Part shown: in pieces, positions 44,210 to 53,998 of the stretch
Position numbering within the stretch: the first letter of the stretch is position 1
Layout of the letters: each line of letters opens with the position of its first letter
Assembly (NCBI RefSeq): GCF_003075045.1
Contig: NZ_QCZD01000001.1
Span: 806,001 to 870,000 of the forward strand
Reading direction: 5' to 3'
Length of the DNA stretch: 64,000 nucleotides
DNA from: Maribacter litoralis
GTDB lineage: Bacteria; Bacteroidota; Bacteroidia; Flavobacteriales; Flavobacteriaceae
Program-made: the position numbers and the translations under genes
Notes under the pieces: generated by a model
Seen by the model: only the letters and a program-made list of their open reading frames with translations
What the model was told of the DNA's origin: nothing
Databases searched by the model: none

Positions 44210-47200
44210 TTAATAGTTGATGAATATCCATCCGTTCATAGCTGCCGTACCATTTTGAAGATCGATAACATAGTAATATGATCCAGACGGTAGGGCTTCC
44301 GAATTCGATTTGAACCGCCCGTTCCAATCGTTCTTATAGTTTATGGTCTTGAATACCTCGTGACCGTACCTATTATATACCGCAACAATGGCATTGGGAT
44401 AGTTCTCAATGTCTTTGATAATCCAAGTGTCATTAATATTATCACCATTTGGTGTAAAGGCTTGGGCGGGCACAACGATTCGTTCTTTTCCTACATTAAC
44501 ATCGTTATCGTCCAAGTCTGTATTGGCCCCTATTCCATCCTCGTCACTGTCTACACTTTCGTTGGGATCGTTAGGGAAGGCATCTTCGTCATCTGGCACA
44601 CCATCACTATCAGTATCTACATCTCCGGTCGTTTCGCCCGAACCGATAGTACCGTCACCATTCGTATCTCCTTCAATTTCTCCTGTGCCAATAGTGCCAT
44701 CGCCATCGGTATCACCGGCTGTTTCTCCTGTGCCAATAGTACCATCGCCATTGGTATCACCGGCTGTTTCTCCTGTGCCAATAGTACCATCGCCATCGGT
44801 ATCACCGGCTATTTCTCCTGCACCAATAGTGCCATCGCCATCGGTATCACCGGCTATTTCTCCTGCACCAATAGTGCCATCGCCATCGGTATCACCGGCT
44901 GTTTCTCCTGCACCAATAGTGCCATCGCCATCGGTATCACCGGCTGTTTCTCCTGTGCCAATAGTGCCATCGCCATCGGTATCACCGGCTATTTCTCCTG
45001 CACCAATAGTGCCATCGCCATCGGTATCACCGGCTGTTTCTCCTGTGCCAATAGTGCCATCGCCATCGGTATCACCGGCTGTTTCTCCTGTGCCAATAGT
45101 GCCATCGCCATCGGTATCACCGGCTATTTCATCACCATCAGATATTTCTACCATCCAAACCTCACTATCACTGTTACCGTCACTGTCCGTTGCCGTTATG
45201 CTGATCTCGTAAACGTTATCCGTATTGGCGTCCGCCGGGTTTTCATAATCCCTTGCCACCATGCTCACCACTCCTGTGGACGGATCTATCGTAAAGTCCG
45301 CCGCATCATTGCCCGATAAAGTATAGGTTACCGAACCTATTGGCGCAGCTCCCGATAAACTTGGGGTCACCGAGGTGTATGCCACATTTTCGTTGACGTT
45401 CGCATTGGCAATGGCATCAATGGTGAACGTTACTGTTTCGCTCACATCGGCTACGCTAACCGTCCAGTCTTCCGTGTCATTGTTCCCGTAACTGTCCGTT
45501 ACCGTTATGCTGATCTCGTAAACGTTATCCGTATTGGCGTCCGCCGGGTTTTCATAATCCCTTGCCACCATGCTCACCACTCCTGTTGTTGGGACGATTG
45601 TAAAATCCGCCGCATCATTGCCCGATAAAGTATAGGTCACCGAACCTATTGGCGTTGCCCCTGATAAAGATGGGGTTACACTTATGTAGACTAGGTTTTC
45701 GTTGACGCTGATATTATCAATAGCATCAATAGTAAAATTAACATCATCATTAGTTAATGTAATCGCTACCGTTTTATCAGCTAAAACATCAAAAGAGTCG
45801 TCACTAGAGGCATCGTTTACCGAAATGGTAATAGTTGCGGTATGGTCTATCGATAAAACATCATCATTAACACCAGTAACTGTTACTGTTTGTGCTATAT
45901 TCCAATTAGCTGGAGTAAAGGTAAGAGTTGCTAAATCTACAGTAGTCTCATCAATATCACTACTAGATACGTTAAATAATACATTATTAGTTGGTTTTGC
46001 ATCTAACACTACTGTAAAAGTTTCTGTATCAGCATTTTCATCAATAATTAAAGCAGTTTCACTTACTGTAAAACCTGGAGTGGTACTTGCTAGAGCTATG
46101 TATTGCGCATCAGTTGGGTCTATTTCTGCCCAGTAATGTGTGCCATCATCGGTAAGAGTTACCAATGTATCTGTATTAGCAAATGTCATATCATCAGAAA
46201 GGATAACTGTAGGAATTCCTGACGGAAATGTATAACTAGCTTTAGGGATTGCAAAATAAATACTACCCACTGTTCCGGTTTCATCTACCTTCCAAACACG
46301 TGCCGATTGGTTATTTGTTCCTCCATTAAAACTGACAGAAAATGTATTGGCAGCATTATTATGTGCCATCATTATAAAATTATTGTCGCCTAAACTTGTG
46401 GTTCTTAGTACATCATTATTTGCCTCCGTGAAATGTTGGGTGGTCGATAAAACCGGACCGTTTACATCGTTTACTGAACGTGAAACTTTTTGATCTAGTC
46501 CACTATCATCATCACGACCCAAACCAAAAATATCGGTTTTATAACCTACATTGGCAATGCCATCCCATACTACTGTACCATCGGAAGAGAGGTAGTTTGT
46601 TGCAGTGGACTGATCTAGGCTTATTCCATATTTTAATGCCAAGTAGGTTTCTACTTTACTTTTTTCGATTTCCGATAACTTACGATTAAAAATGATAACA
46701 TCGCCAAGTCCTCCTTTCATATGATTGTCTCCATCGCAGGCTTCGCAAGAATCGGCATCAAGACCTATCATAATTGCACCATTGCCAGCTAATTGTGCAT
46801 AGGTACTAATGTTGGAATATGCTTCAGAAGCATCTATGTGATATCTTGATATAATAGGATCAAAATCAAAACCAAATATATGAGGAATGTTATCATCCAA
46901 ATCAGGATCGGTCAAATTATTAATGCTAGTACTATTCAAATTGACATTAAATACTGAATTATCAACAAAAAGTGCCATATCATTATCTCCGTCATCCCCA
47001 TAGTGCCAAATCGCATGACTAAAACCCGTTTCCAGTTGTTGAACAGAAAATACAGTAGCTTCCGTAAAATCAAAATCAGTAGCATTCACTGCTGAAGCAA
47101 GGCCTGTATTGGCCCCGTCAAAAATTAGACCCGGGTTAAAGTTAACTACGTTATTGACAAAAAGTGGTGCTACGGTACCTGCGTCCGGATTATTAATTAA

Positions 47201-47449
47201 ATTGACATTTAGGGGTACAGCATTAGCTGACTGATCGAGCCATTCGGCATCAGTAGCGTTGTTATACGTAAATCCCGCATCGGCCTTAAGCCAAAGCTCG
47301 AGACCTGTCGTTATCCCTCCGGGACTCTGCTGGGCAGATAGGCTTTGTATACTACAAATAAGTAGAATAGTAATGCATAAGCGTACGGTAAATAATGTAA
47401 TCTTTCTTCGATTAAAGCCAACCGACTTTAAAATACTCATTAATCTCAT
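44210..47449 (-). CDS. Large secreted surface protein with EF-hand-type loop array
   Basis: About 1079 residues from the ATG at 47447-47449 (another ATG at 47440 is possible). Signal peptide with the cleavage region SLSAQQ; a LamG-like N-terminal domain (GLELWLKADAGFTYN, up to about 275); Calx-beta-like and cadherin-like repeats (about 480-710, two near-identical copies around FTIDAIANANVNENVAYTS-type strands); then eleven tandem 15-residue units with the EF-hand loop DxDxDGTIGxGE (44624-45118); a TSP3-like linker; and a C-terminal CHU_C domain (about 990-1079) for T9SS type B export. It is the presumed partner of the SprF-like protein downstream by 20 bp. Probable calcium-dependent adhesin. 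Confidence 0.88.
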   Translation of the reverse strand: MRLMSILKSVGFNRRKITLFTVRLCITILLICSIQSLSAQQSPGGITTGLELWLKADAGFTYNNATDAEWLDQSANAVPLNVNLINNPDAGTVAPLFVNNVVNFNPGLIFDGANTGLASAVNATDFDFTEATVFSVQQLETGFSHAIWHYGDDGDNDMALFVDNSVFNVNLNSTSINNLTDPDLDDNIPHIFGFDFDPIISRYHIDASEAYSNISTYAQLAGNGAIMIGLDADSCEACDGDNHMKGGLGDVIIFNRKLSEIEKSKVETYLALKYGISLDQSTATNYLSSDGTVVWDGIANVGYKTDIFGLGRDDDSGLDQKVSRSVNDVNGPVLSTTQHFTEANNDVLRTTSLGDNNFIMMAHNNAANTFSVSFNGGTNNQSARVWKVDETGTVGSIYFAIPKASYTFPSGIPTVILSDDMTFANTDTLVTLTDDGTHYWAEIDPTDAQYIALASTTPGFTVSETALIIDENADTETFTVVLDAKPTNNVLFNVSSSDIDETTVDLATLTFTPANWNIAQTVTVTGVNDDVLSIDHTATITISVNDASSDDSFDVLADKTVAITLTNDDVNFTIDAIDNISVNENLVYISVTPSLSGATPIGSVTYTLSGNDAADFTIVPTTGVVSMVARDYENPADANTDNVYEISITVTDSYGNNDTEDWTVSVADVSETVTFTIDAIANANVNENVAYTSVTPSLSGAAPIGSVTYTLSGNDAADFTIDPSTGVVSMVARDYENPADANTDNVYEISITATDSDGNSDSEVWMVEISDGDEIAGDTDGDGTIGTGETAGDTDGDGTIGTGETAGDTDGDGTIGAGEIAGDTDGDGTIGTGETAGDTDGDGTIGAGETAGDTDGDGTIGAGEIAGDTDGDGTIGAGEIAGDTDGDGTIGTGETAGDTNGDGTIGTGETAGDTDGDGTIGTGEIEGDTNGDGTIGSGETTGDVDTDSDGVPDDEDAFPNDPNESVDSDEDGIGANTDLDDNDVNVGKERIVVPAQAFTPNGDNINDTWIIKDIENYPNAIVAVYNRYGHEVFKTINYKNDWNGRFKSNSEALPSGSYYYVIDLQNGTAAMNGWIFINY
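44624..45118 (-). repeat. Eleven 45-bp tandem repeats encoding EF-hand-type loops
   Basis: Eleven copies of a 45-bp unit coding GDTDGDGTIGTGETA, 495 bp without indels. Variation is mostly at two codons (Thr/Ala and Thr/Ile) plus Asp/Asn in two copies. The high DNA identity of the central copies points to recent expansion by slippage or unequal exchange. Copy number likely varies between strains. Confidence 0.95.
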
Positions 47450-48005
47450 AATAGGAAACAATTTTAAACAATTTCGCAAAGGATCTAATCCTATGCTATA
47501 TTTCTCGATTTTTCCAGTAAATATGCACATGATAAGTAGGAAAAAGATTATAAATGTTGTAAACTAACGTATAATGTAGGTCAGTGGTAGAAATTTGTAT
47601 TTCTACCCTTAAACGGTCAATTTAACTTGTGAATTATTAATCATTTTCATCGTCCTTGAATTAATTTTCAATCAATAGCTTCATTAAGCTAAATGCCATA
47701 AGTTAATTCTATATAATGCCAGAAAATGTAGCGAAAAGAAAAAAGTTCTCGAGAACATTAAAATAACCCGTTTTGTTGCACCGACTATAAATTCGAGAAA
47801 TTTATTCTAGAATGTCTCAGTTGTGGTCTTTTTCCAATAGTTTCTTTAATTGACCTTTAATGGGGCAATTTTGGTCATATATGTAAAATGGCTAGATATT
47901 TATTCCGACGGCTAATATGCTGAATATGTCGAAATTTCGGAGTTTTATGGACATATTTAACATGTGTCTCAGCTACCCATTCATAACTGTCGCTGCCATT
48001 AATAC
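47450..48005. other. Gene-free stretch upstream of the surface protein gene
   Basis: About 550 bp without a supported gene. It must contain the promoter of the minus-strand surface protein. A 9-bp stem hairpin (GGTAGAAAT with ATTTCTACC) lies near 47587-47608, possibly in its leader. The rest is AT-rich with short broken frames. Confidence 0.5.
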
Positions 48006-48244
48006 TTACTCCATACTTGGAATTCTGATTTCGTTGGCAATCTTTATTCACTGACTAACCGAGACCATCACTGCTTCAATAATAACATCCATTTTTTTCC
48101 GTCTAAACGAAAGTACTCCCCTACCTATGTTGCTAATTCCAAATCCAAAAGCATTATTATCCATATCAATATTAAGTGCCAATATATTTTATTTATGGTA
48201 GGATTAATTTCATAAGCAGGGGAAAGTATCCAACCCTTTGAGCA
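48006..48244 (-). pseudogene. Fragment of a HipA-family toxin kinase gene (C-terminal part)
   Basis: Minus-strand translation gives KGWILSPAYEINPT, then after a one-base shift LALNIDMDNNAFGFGI, MDVIIEAVMVSVSQ, an in-frame TGA, and IKIANEIRIPSME. This follows, in order, the C-terminal signature of HipA-like kinases (GWxLSPAYDINP, LxLNIxxDDNALDL, then the helix with a Trp after Ser). The TGA stands where HipA normally has TGG. One frameshift, one stop and missing N-terminal two thirds show a dead remnant. Confidence 0.65.
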
Positions 48245-48252
48245 TATAAAAA

Positions 48253-48705
48253 AAGGCTATCGCCTTCTCACTTTTTTGATTCCAATTGCTAACATAAGCA
48301 GAACAAAAAAGGATTTACAGAATCCTAATGAACCCTCGTTGCAAATAACAAAATGAAGGCTATCGCCTTCTCACTTTTTTGATTCCAATTGCTAACATAA
48401 GCAGGACAAAAAAGGATTAACAGAATCCTAATGAACCCTCGTTGCAAATGACAAAATGAAGGCTATCGCCTTCTCACTTTTTTGATTCCAATCGCTTACA
48501 TAAGCAGAACAAAAAAGGATTTACAGAATCCTAATGAACCCTCATTGCAAATGACAAACTGAAGGCTATCGCCTTCTCACTTTTTTGATTCCAATCGCTT
48601 ACATAAGCAGAACAAAAAAGGATTTACAGAATCCTAATGAACCCTCGTTGCAAATGACAAACTGAAGGCTATCGCCTTCTCACTTTTTTGATTCCAATCG
48701 CTTTC
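48253..48705. repeat. 103-bp tandem repeat, about 4.4 copies
   Basis: Copies start with GGCTATCGCC at 48255, 48358, 48461, 48564 and 48667, exactly 103 bp apart with no indels. Each unit holds two small hairpins: GAAGGC-TATC-GCCTTC and GGATT-TACAG-AATCC. The fifth copy is cut off and runs on into unique sequence and the terminator at 48739. A degenerate partial copy lies at 42994-43011. Not protein coding in any frame. Confidence 0.9.
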
Positions 48706-48738
48706 ATAAACTATGTTTATGACGCTTTTGGAAACAAA

Positions 48739-48765
48739 AAATGAACTGTTCTCACAGTTCATTTT
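48739..48765. terminator. Hairpin next to the tRNA-end fragment
   Basis: AAATGAACTGT at 48739-48749 pairs with ACAGTTCATTT at 48754-48764. On the minus strand it comes directly after the tRNA 3'-end fragment and is followed by TTTTTTG, so it would be the original tRNA terminator. The counterpart on the left is at 43065-43089. Confidence 0.7.
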
Positions 48766-48770
48766 CTTAT

Positions 48771-48797
48771 TCAGTCGGGATGACAGGATTTGAACCT
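48771..48797 (-). other. tRNA 3'-end fragment (T-arm and acceptor strand only)
   Basis: On the minus strand, AGGTTCAAATCC is a canonical T-loop followed by TGTCATCCCGACTGA, giving a 3' acceptor strand CATCCCG. The T-stem pairing breaks two bases upstream, and no anticodon arm or 5' half is present. The implied 5' acceptor strand CGGGATG would suit tRNA-Pro, but the identity is a guess. Such 3' fragments are typical attachment-site remnants of integrated elements. Confidence 0.65.
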
Positions 48798-48969
48798 TAC
48801 CCAATAAATGTTCTTATATCAATTAGTTACATCTTTAAAAAACAAACTGTTGACCGATTTGTTGACGGTGTTTTAAATGAACTTAAAGTAAATTAACTTA
48901 CTTTCTGATGGCGTAAAGATATAATTTGGGTAATTCAAAATAATAAAAGAGCATATTTTTTTATAAAAT

Positions 48970-51228
48970 CTATCCAACAATTTCCCGACTCTTGTTAAAA
49001 GGTTGCTGATAATGCCTTTGACCCGTGGCCTTATAAAGTGCATTGGCCACCGCTCCAAAAACAGGGGGAAACGGAGGTTCTCCCATACCCGTTGGGTCGA
49101 TTTCATTCTGCACAAAATGTACGTCGATTTCTTTCGGTGCCTCTTTCATACGGATCATTTGGTATTGGTGGAAATTGTTTTTCTGTGGCACCCCATCCTC
49201 AAAGGTCAATTCCCCATAAAAGGCATTGCCTACACCATCGGTAATGGCTCCCTCGGCCATGTTTGTTGCTGCATCAGGATTTACCACCACTCCACAATCA
49301 ATGGCACAAACTACTTTTTCAACTATGGGTTTACCGTTCTCCATCTTTAAATCCAGTACATGCGCCGCATAGGAGTTATGGCAAAAATAGGCCGACACTC
49401 CTCGATGTTTCGTTGCATCATTTTCTTTCCAAGCCGATTTTTCACGAACCAATTCCAGGACTCCGGCGTACCTATCTGCATCATAATCATTACGTTCGCC
49501 TACAGGATTTTCCTTGGCGCGTTTTAGCAGGTCCAAGCGAAATTGAATGGCGTCCTTGCCCATGGTTTCAGCAACTTCATCCAAGAACGCTTGTTCAGCA
49601 CCTGCCATAAAATTAGATCGTGGAGCTCTAAAGGCACCTATGGAAATGTTGGAATCAATGGTCCACTCTTCTGCCATATAATTATCAATAGACCCTGCCG
49701 GAAAACGATTGGCGAACAATGGACTCTCCGGCACTCCTCCAGCCTTTACATATAATGCCGTTAAATTATTGTTTTCATCAAAAGCCGCGCGATAGGTTGC
49801 GTGATAAGTTGGGCGATAAATACCATTAGTCATATCGTCTTCACGGCTATATACTAACTTGATAGGTGCATTGACTTTTTGTGAAATTAGGGCCGCTTCC
49901 ACTACAAAGTGGGCATAGGCCTTGCGTCCAAAACCACCGCCCATTCTTGGAAGGTCCATCTCAATATTCTCTTTCGGTATTCCCAGACTACTAGCAATGG
50001 TAGGGATGATCAAAGGCGGAATCTGTATTGGTGCTGCAATTTTCGCCTTATCGCCTGCTACATGGGCAAAAGCATTCAAGGGCTCCATGTTATTATGAGC
50101 AAGAAAAGGCGCCGAGTAACTTCTTTCCAAAATCGTTGTTGCATTTTCGAAGGCTACTTCTGGATTTCCATCTTTTCGGACAACTTTTCCCGGTTTTGCA
50201 GCAAGTGCTTCCATTTTTGATTTATGGGTCGTGGTAGATTCCAGTCCTGCGGGTATGTTAATCGTTTGTTTTCCACCAAACCCAGCGATTGTTTCCGAAT
50301 AGGCGGTAATGGGTTGCCATTCAACTTTTAATTTCTTTTTAGCTTGCATCACCTCCCAAGTAGAGTTGCCCACTATCGCAACCAATTCAGGAAAAGCGTT
50401 GGTGTCGAAACCGCCTTTTTCATATCCGTCCTTAAAACTCTTGATCGTAACCACATCCTTGATTCCAGGCATAGCTTTGGCCGCTTCACCATCCACTGAT
50501 TTTAAGGTCAAACCAAAAGCTGGTGGATGTTCGATCATGGCGATCAACATTCCTTCCTCTTGAATATCCATGCCAAATAGAGGCCTACCGGTTACAATGC
50601 TTTTTGCATCTACATTTTTTTGCGAACGGCTGACCAGTTTAAAATCCTTTACCTCTTTTAGTTGTACTTCTTCGGGTACGGTAAGTGTTGATGCAACTGA
50701 AGCCATTTCTCCGTAACCGGCCGATTTTTTGGTGGCTGCATGTTGTAATACTCCTGCTTCTGCGGTAATCTCTTCCTTGGGTACCTGCCAAGTTTCTGCC
50801 GCCGCCGCTATCAACATCTGCCTTGCGGTTGCTCCGGCCATTCTAAGCGGCTCCCATCGGGCACTTATTCCCCTACTGCCCCCCGTAAATTGAAATCCAT
50901 ATTTGTCTGCATGATAGGGCGCCTGTTCAACCAGTACATTTTTCCAATCTACATCTAACTCTTCTGCTACCAACATGGGCATAGATGTCCTGATATTCTG
51001 ACCGAATTCCGGATTGGGCGTATAAATGGTTACAACCCCGTTATCACCTATTTTCAGATACGAATTCATTTCGAACCATTCTTTGGGCATTTCCCTGACA
51101 GCCATCTCTTTTGCCTGCTCAGGTTTGCAGGAGTTTAAAATACTAAAGCCAAGTACCAAACCTCCACTTGCCAAACTTGTATTCTTGATAAAGGCCCTAC
51201 GTCCCATATGCGTCTTTAGCTTTGTCAT
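48970..51228 (-). CDS. iorB: Xanthine dehydrogenase-family molybdopterin subunit (isoquinoline 1-oxidoreductase beta type)
   Basis: 752 residues. Twin-arginine signal (MGRRAFIKNTSLASGG near residue 8-23), then the tandem molybdopterin-binding domains of the Ald_Xan_dh_C2 type, with GGGFGRKAYAHF (about 430-442) and the C-terminal GMGEPPFPPVFGAVANAL, where the catalytic Glu-containing motif lies. It oxidises aldehydes or N-heterocycles with water as oxygen source. The partner [2Fe-2S] subunit gene is 15 bp upstream, so the enzyme is a two-subunit periplasmic complex. The cytochrome c often present in this family is absent here. Confidence 0.9.
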   Translation of the reverse strand: MTKLKTHMGRRAFIKNTSLASGGLVLGFSILNSCKPEQAKEMAVREMPKEWFEMNSYLKIGDNGVVTIYTPNPEFGQNIRTSMPMLVAEELDVDWKNVLVEQAPYHADKYGFQFTGGSRGISARWEPLRMAGATARQMLIAAAAETWQVPKEEITAEAGVLQHAATKKSAGYGEMASVASTLTVPEEVQLKEVKDFKLVSRSQKNVDAKSIVTGRPLFGMDIQEEGMLIAMIEHPPAFGLTLKSVDGEAAKAMPGIKDVVTIKSFKDGYEKGGFDTNAFPELVAIVGNSTWEVMQAKKKLKVEWQPITAYSETIAGFGGKQTINIPAGLESTTTHKSKMEALAAKPGKVVRKDGNPEVAFENATTILERSYSAPFLAHNNMEPLNAFAHVAGDKAKIAAPIQIPPLIIPTIASSLGIPKENIEMDLPRMGGGFGRKAYAHFVVEAALISQKVNAPIKLVYSREDDMTNGIYRPTYHATYRAAFDENNNLTALYVKAGGVPESPLFANRFPAGSIDNYMAEEWTIDSNISIGAFRAPRSNFMAGAEQAFLDEVAETMGKDAIQFRLDLLKRAKENPVGERNDYDADRYAGVLELVREKSAWKENDATKHRGVSAYFCHNSYAAHVLDLKMENGKPIVEKVVCAIDCGVVVNPDAATNMAEGAITDGVGNAFYGELTFEDGVPQKNNFHQYQMIRMKEAPKEIDVHFVQNEIDPTGMGEPPFPPVFGAVANALYKATGQRHYQQPFNKSREIVG

Positions 51229-51243
51229 CTCCTATTTTTTTGA

Positions 51244-51708
51244 TTAAACGTTTTCCGAACTAGCGGCTGTTTTTATTGCTTTTTTAATACGAGTGTATGT
51301 ACCACACCTACAGATATTCCCGTTCATCGCGCTTTCAATTTCTTCGTCCGACGGATTTGGTTTTCTTTTAAGCAAAGCTGACGCCGACATAATCTGTCCG
51401 GCCTGACAATAACCGCATTGGGGAACATCGATTTCCAACCAGGCTTTTTGAACCGGATGATCACCATGTTCCGACAGTCCTTCAATGGTCGTGATTTTTT
51501 GCTCCCCAACAGCCGAAACAGGTAATTGGCAAGAACGCACCGCATTGTCACCTAAATGCACCGTACAGGCACCACATTGAGCGATACCGCAACCATATTT
51601 AGTACCTACCAATTTAATATGGTCTCTTAGTACCCATAGCATTGGAGTATTTGAATTAACATCTACACTGTGTTCCGATCCGTTAATATTTAAGTTGAAT
51701 ATTGCCAT
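51244..51708 (-). CDS. iorA: [2Fe-2S] subunit of the molybdopterin oxidoreductase (isoquinoline 1-oxidoreductase alpha type)
   Basis: 154 residues, normal for the small subunit. Plant-ferredoxin-type cluster ligands in [11 protein letters not shown] (Cys40, 45, 48) and Cys60, then the second cluster in the helical domain with [10 protein letters not shown] and GNICRCGTY. It transfers electrons from the molybdopterin subunit encoded just downstream. It has no signal peptide, so it is presumably exported with its Tat-tagged partner. Confidence 0.92.
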   Translation of the reverse strand: MAIFNLNINGSEHSVDVNSNTPMLWVLRDHIKLVGTKYGCGIAQCGACTVHLGDNAVRSCQLPVSAVGEQKITTIEGLSEHGDHPVQKAWLEIDVPQCGYCQAGQIMSASALLKRKPNPSDEEIESAMNGNICRCGTYTRIKKAIKTAASSENV

Positions 51709-51804
51709 TTTTAAAAAATTTACTTAAAAATAAAGATTATATATTGGATGTTGCCTACGAAATTCAAACAGTTTTAACCTACTTTGTCAAAATCCTAATT
51801 GTTT

Positions 51805-52407
51805 TTAGTTTTTGATAGTCAGGGGTTTAATCTTTTCAAGCCATTCCACAAGTAATTCTTTCACTTCTACTTTACGGTTCCCTTTTATGGCCAAGTAAAT
51901 TCCATCCCTCTCAATACCCCCGGTTACCGAAAACCCCTCTAAAATGTTGCAATCGGAGCAAAGGCTTTCCACCGTTCGAAAGGTACTGCCAATACCGTAC
52001 CCAGCATTGGTGTTGAAAGGAATAACCGTTTTATCCTTTAAGTCGTGCCGGGTCAAAAAGCTTTTAATTGGTGGGGGCAGTTGCATTCCCCATGTTGGGA
52101 AGCCTAAAAAAACGGTATCATACTTGTCCATATTTATCTGTGTTTTTAGGGGCGGAAGAAACCCGGTGCGATTTTCTTCTGCCACTTGTGCCACAATCGA
52201 CTTGTAGTTTTGCGGATAAGGATTTTTTAATTCCAGTGCCACCACATCGCCGCCCATATTTTCATGGATCATTTCGGCCACAACCTTAGTGTTTTTCGTT
52301 CTTGATAGATATACGATAAGAATGTTGTCAGCTTCATTCAGGGACCCTTGGGCACTGCACCATCCTGATACCAAGAAAATAATAAATATCCAACGGCTCA
52401 CTATCAT
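51805..52407 (-). CDS. Flavodoxin family protein with a signal peptide
   Basis: 200 residues. N-terminal hydrophobic segment (about 5-18) with SAQ cleavage site, then a flavodoxin fold: FMN-phosphate loop YLSRTKNTKVVA (about 33-44), the FLGFPTWGMQLPPP loop (about 95-108) and a final TGGIERDG strand. An exported flavodoxin is unusual, since FMN is normally inserted in the cytosol. Its ATG overlaps the stop of the preceding AraC fragment by ATGA. Confidence 0.85.
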   Translation of the reverse strand: MIVSRWIFIIFLVSGWCSAQGSLNEADNILIVYLSRTKNTKVVAEMIHENMGGDVVALELKNPYPQNYKSIVAQVAEENRTGFLPPLKTQINMDKYDTVFLGFPTWGMQLPPPIKSFLTRHDLKDKTVIPFNTNAGYGIGSTFRTVESLCSDCNILEGFSVTGGIERDGIYLAIKGNRKVEVKELLVEWLEKIKPLTIKN

Positions 52408-52787
52408 TTTTTGATCTTTAATTTCCTGTAATCTGTTGGCGTATGTCCTACATGTTTTTTGAAAAAGGCACTAAAATGATTTACTTCCCTAAAGCCTAAG
52501 ACCGCCGCTATCTTAGTAATTGACCAGTCGGTTCTTTTGAGCAATCCCCTTGCTTCCTTAATGAAACGTTCATTAATATTTTGGGTAGTCGTTTTACCCG
52601 TATATAATTTTACAACTCTGTTCAAAGAGTTTACATGAATATTTAATATTTCCGCAAAATCTGAAGCTTTGCGCAACTTTATGGGTTGTGTGTCCTCTGT
52701 AATGGGGAATTGTCCGCTCAGTTTCATCAAAAAATTTTGGGCTATTTGAATATAGGTTTTTTGATTTGTTGAGAGGGACGAATCCAT
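52404..52787 (-). CDS. AraC-family DNA-binding domain protein, N-terminally truncated
   Basis: 127 residues, consisting almost wholly of an AraC/HTH_18 domain (about 30-124): WSITKIAAVLGFREVNHFSAFFKKHVGHTPTDYR is the second HTH with its usual ending. Full-length AraC regulators have about 290 residues with a sensor domain, which is missing here. It might be a truncated regulator or a stand-alone repressor. It ends in an ATGA overlap with the flavodoxin gene, so it is still translated with it. Confidence 0.72.
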   Translation of the reverse strand: MDSSLSTNQKTYIQIAQNFLMKLSGQFPITEDTQPIKLRKASDFAEILNIHVNSLNRVVKLYTGKTTTQNINERFIKEARGLLKRTDWSITKIAAVLGFREVNHFSAFFKKHVGHTPTDYRKLKIKK

Positions 52788-52829
52788 ATTTTCAATATCG
52801 ATAACTACAGATTTTTTTGACGTATTCTT

Positions 52830-53966
<1,137 letters not shown>

Positions 53967-53998
53967 TTATCGTAATATTTTAAAACCCAATAAATGGA

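Noticed and set aside
44190-44327. N-terminal extension of the SprF-like protein
   Set aside because: It would overlap the preceding gene and hide the signal peptide that starts at 44189.
44360-45319. Two long plus-strand frames across the EF-hand repeat (also 44409-45212)
   Set aside because: They are low-complexity Ser-Pro-Val or Cys-Ala-Ile repeats antisense to the 45-bp tandem units. A repeat length divisible by three keeps all frames open; the minus-strand frame has signal peptide and known domains.
48253-48705. CRISPR array
   Set aside because: Period is regular, but the whole 103-bp unit is conserved, with no variable spacers and no cas genes nearby.
48873-49115. Minus-strand frame of 80 residues at the edge of iorB, considered as an integrase remnant
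   Set aside because: It overlaps the iorB end in another frame; its Arg/Lys-rich sequence has no recombinase motif.
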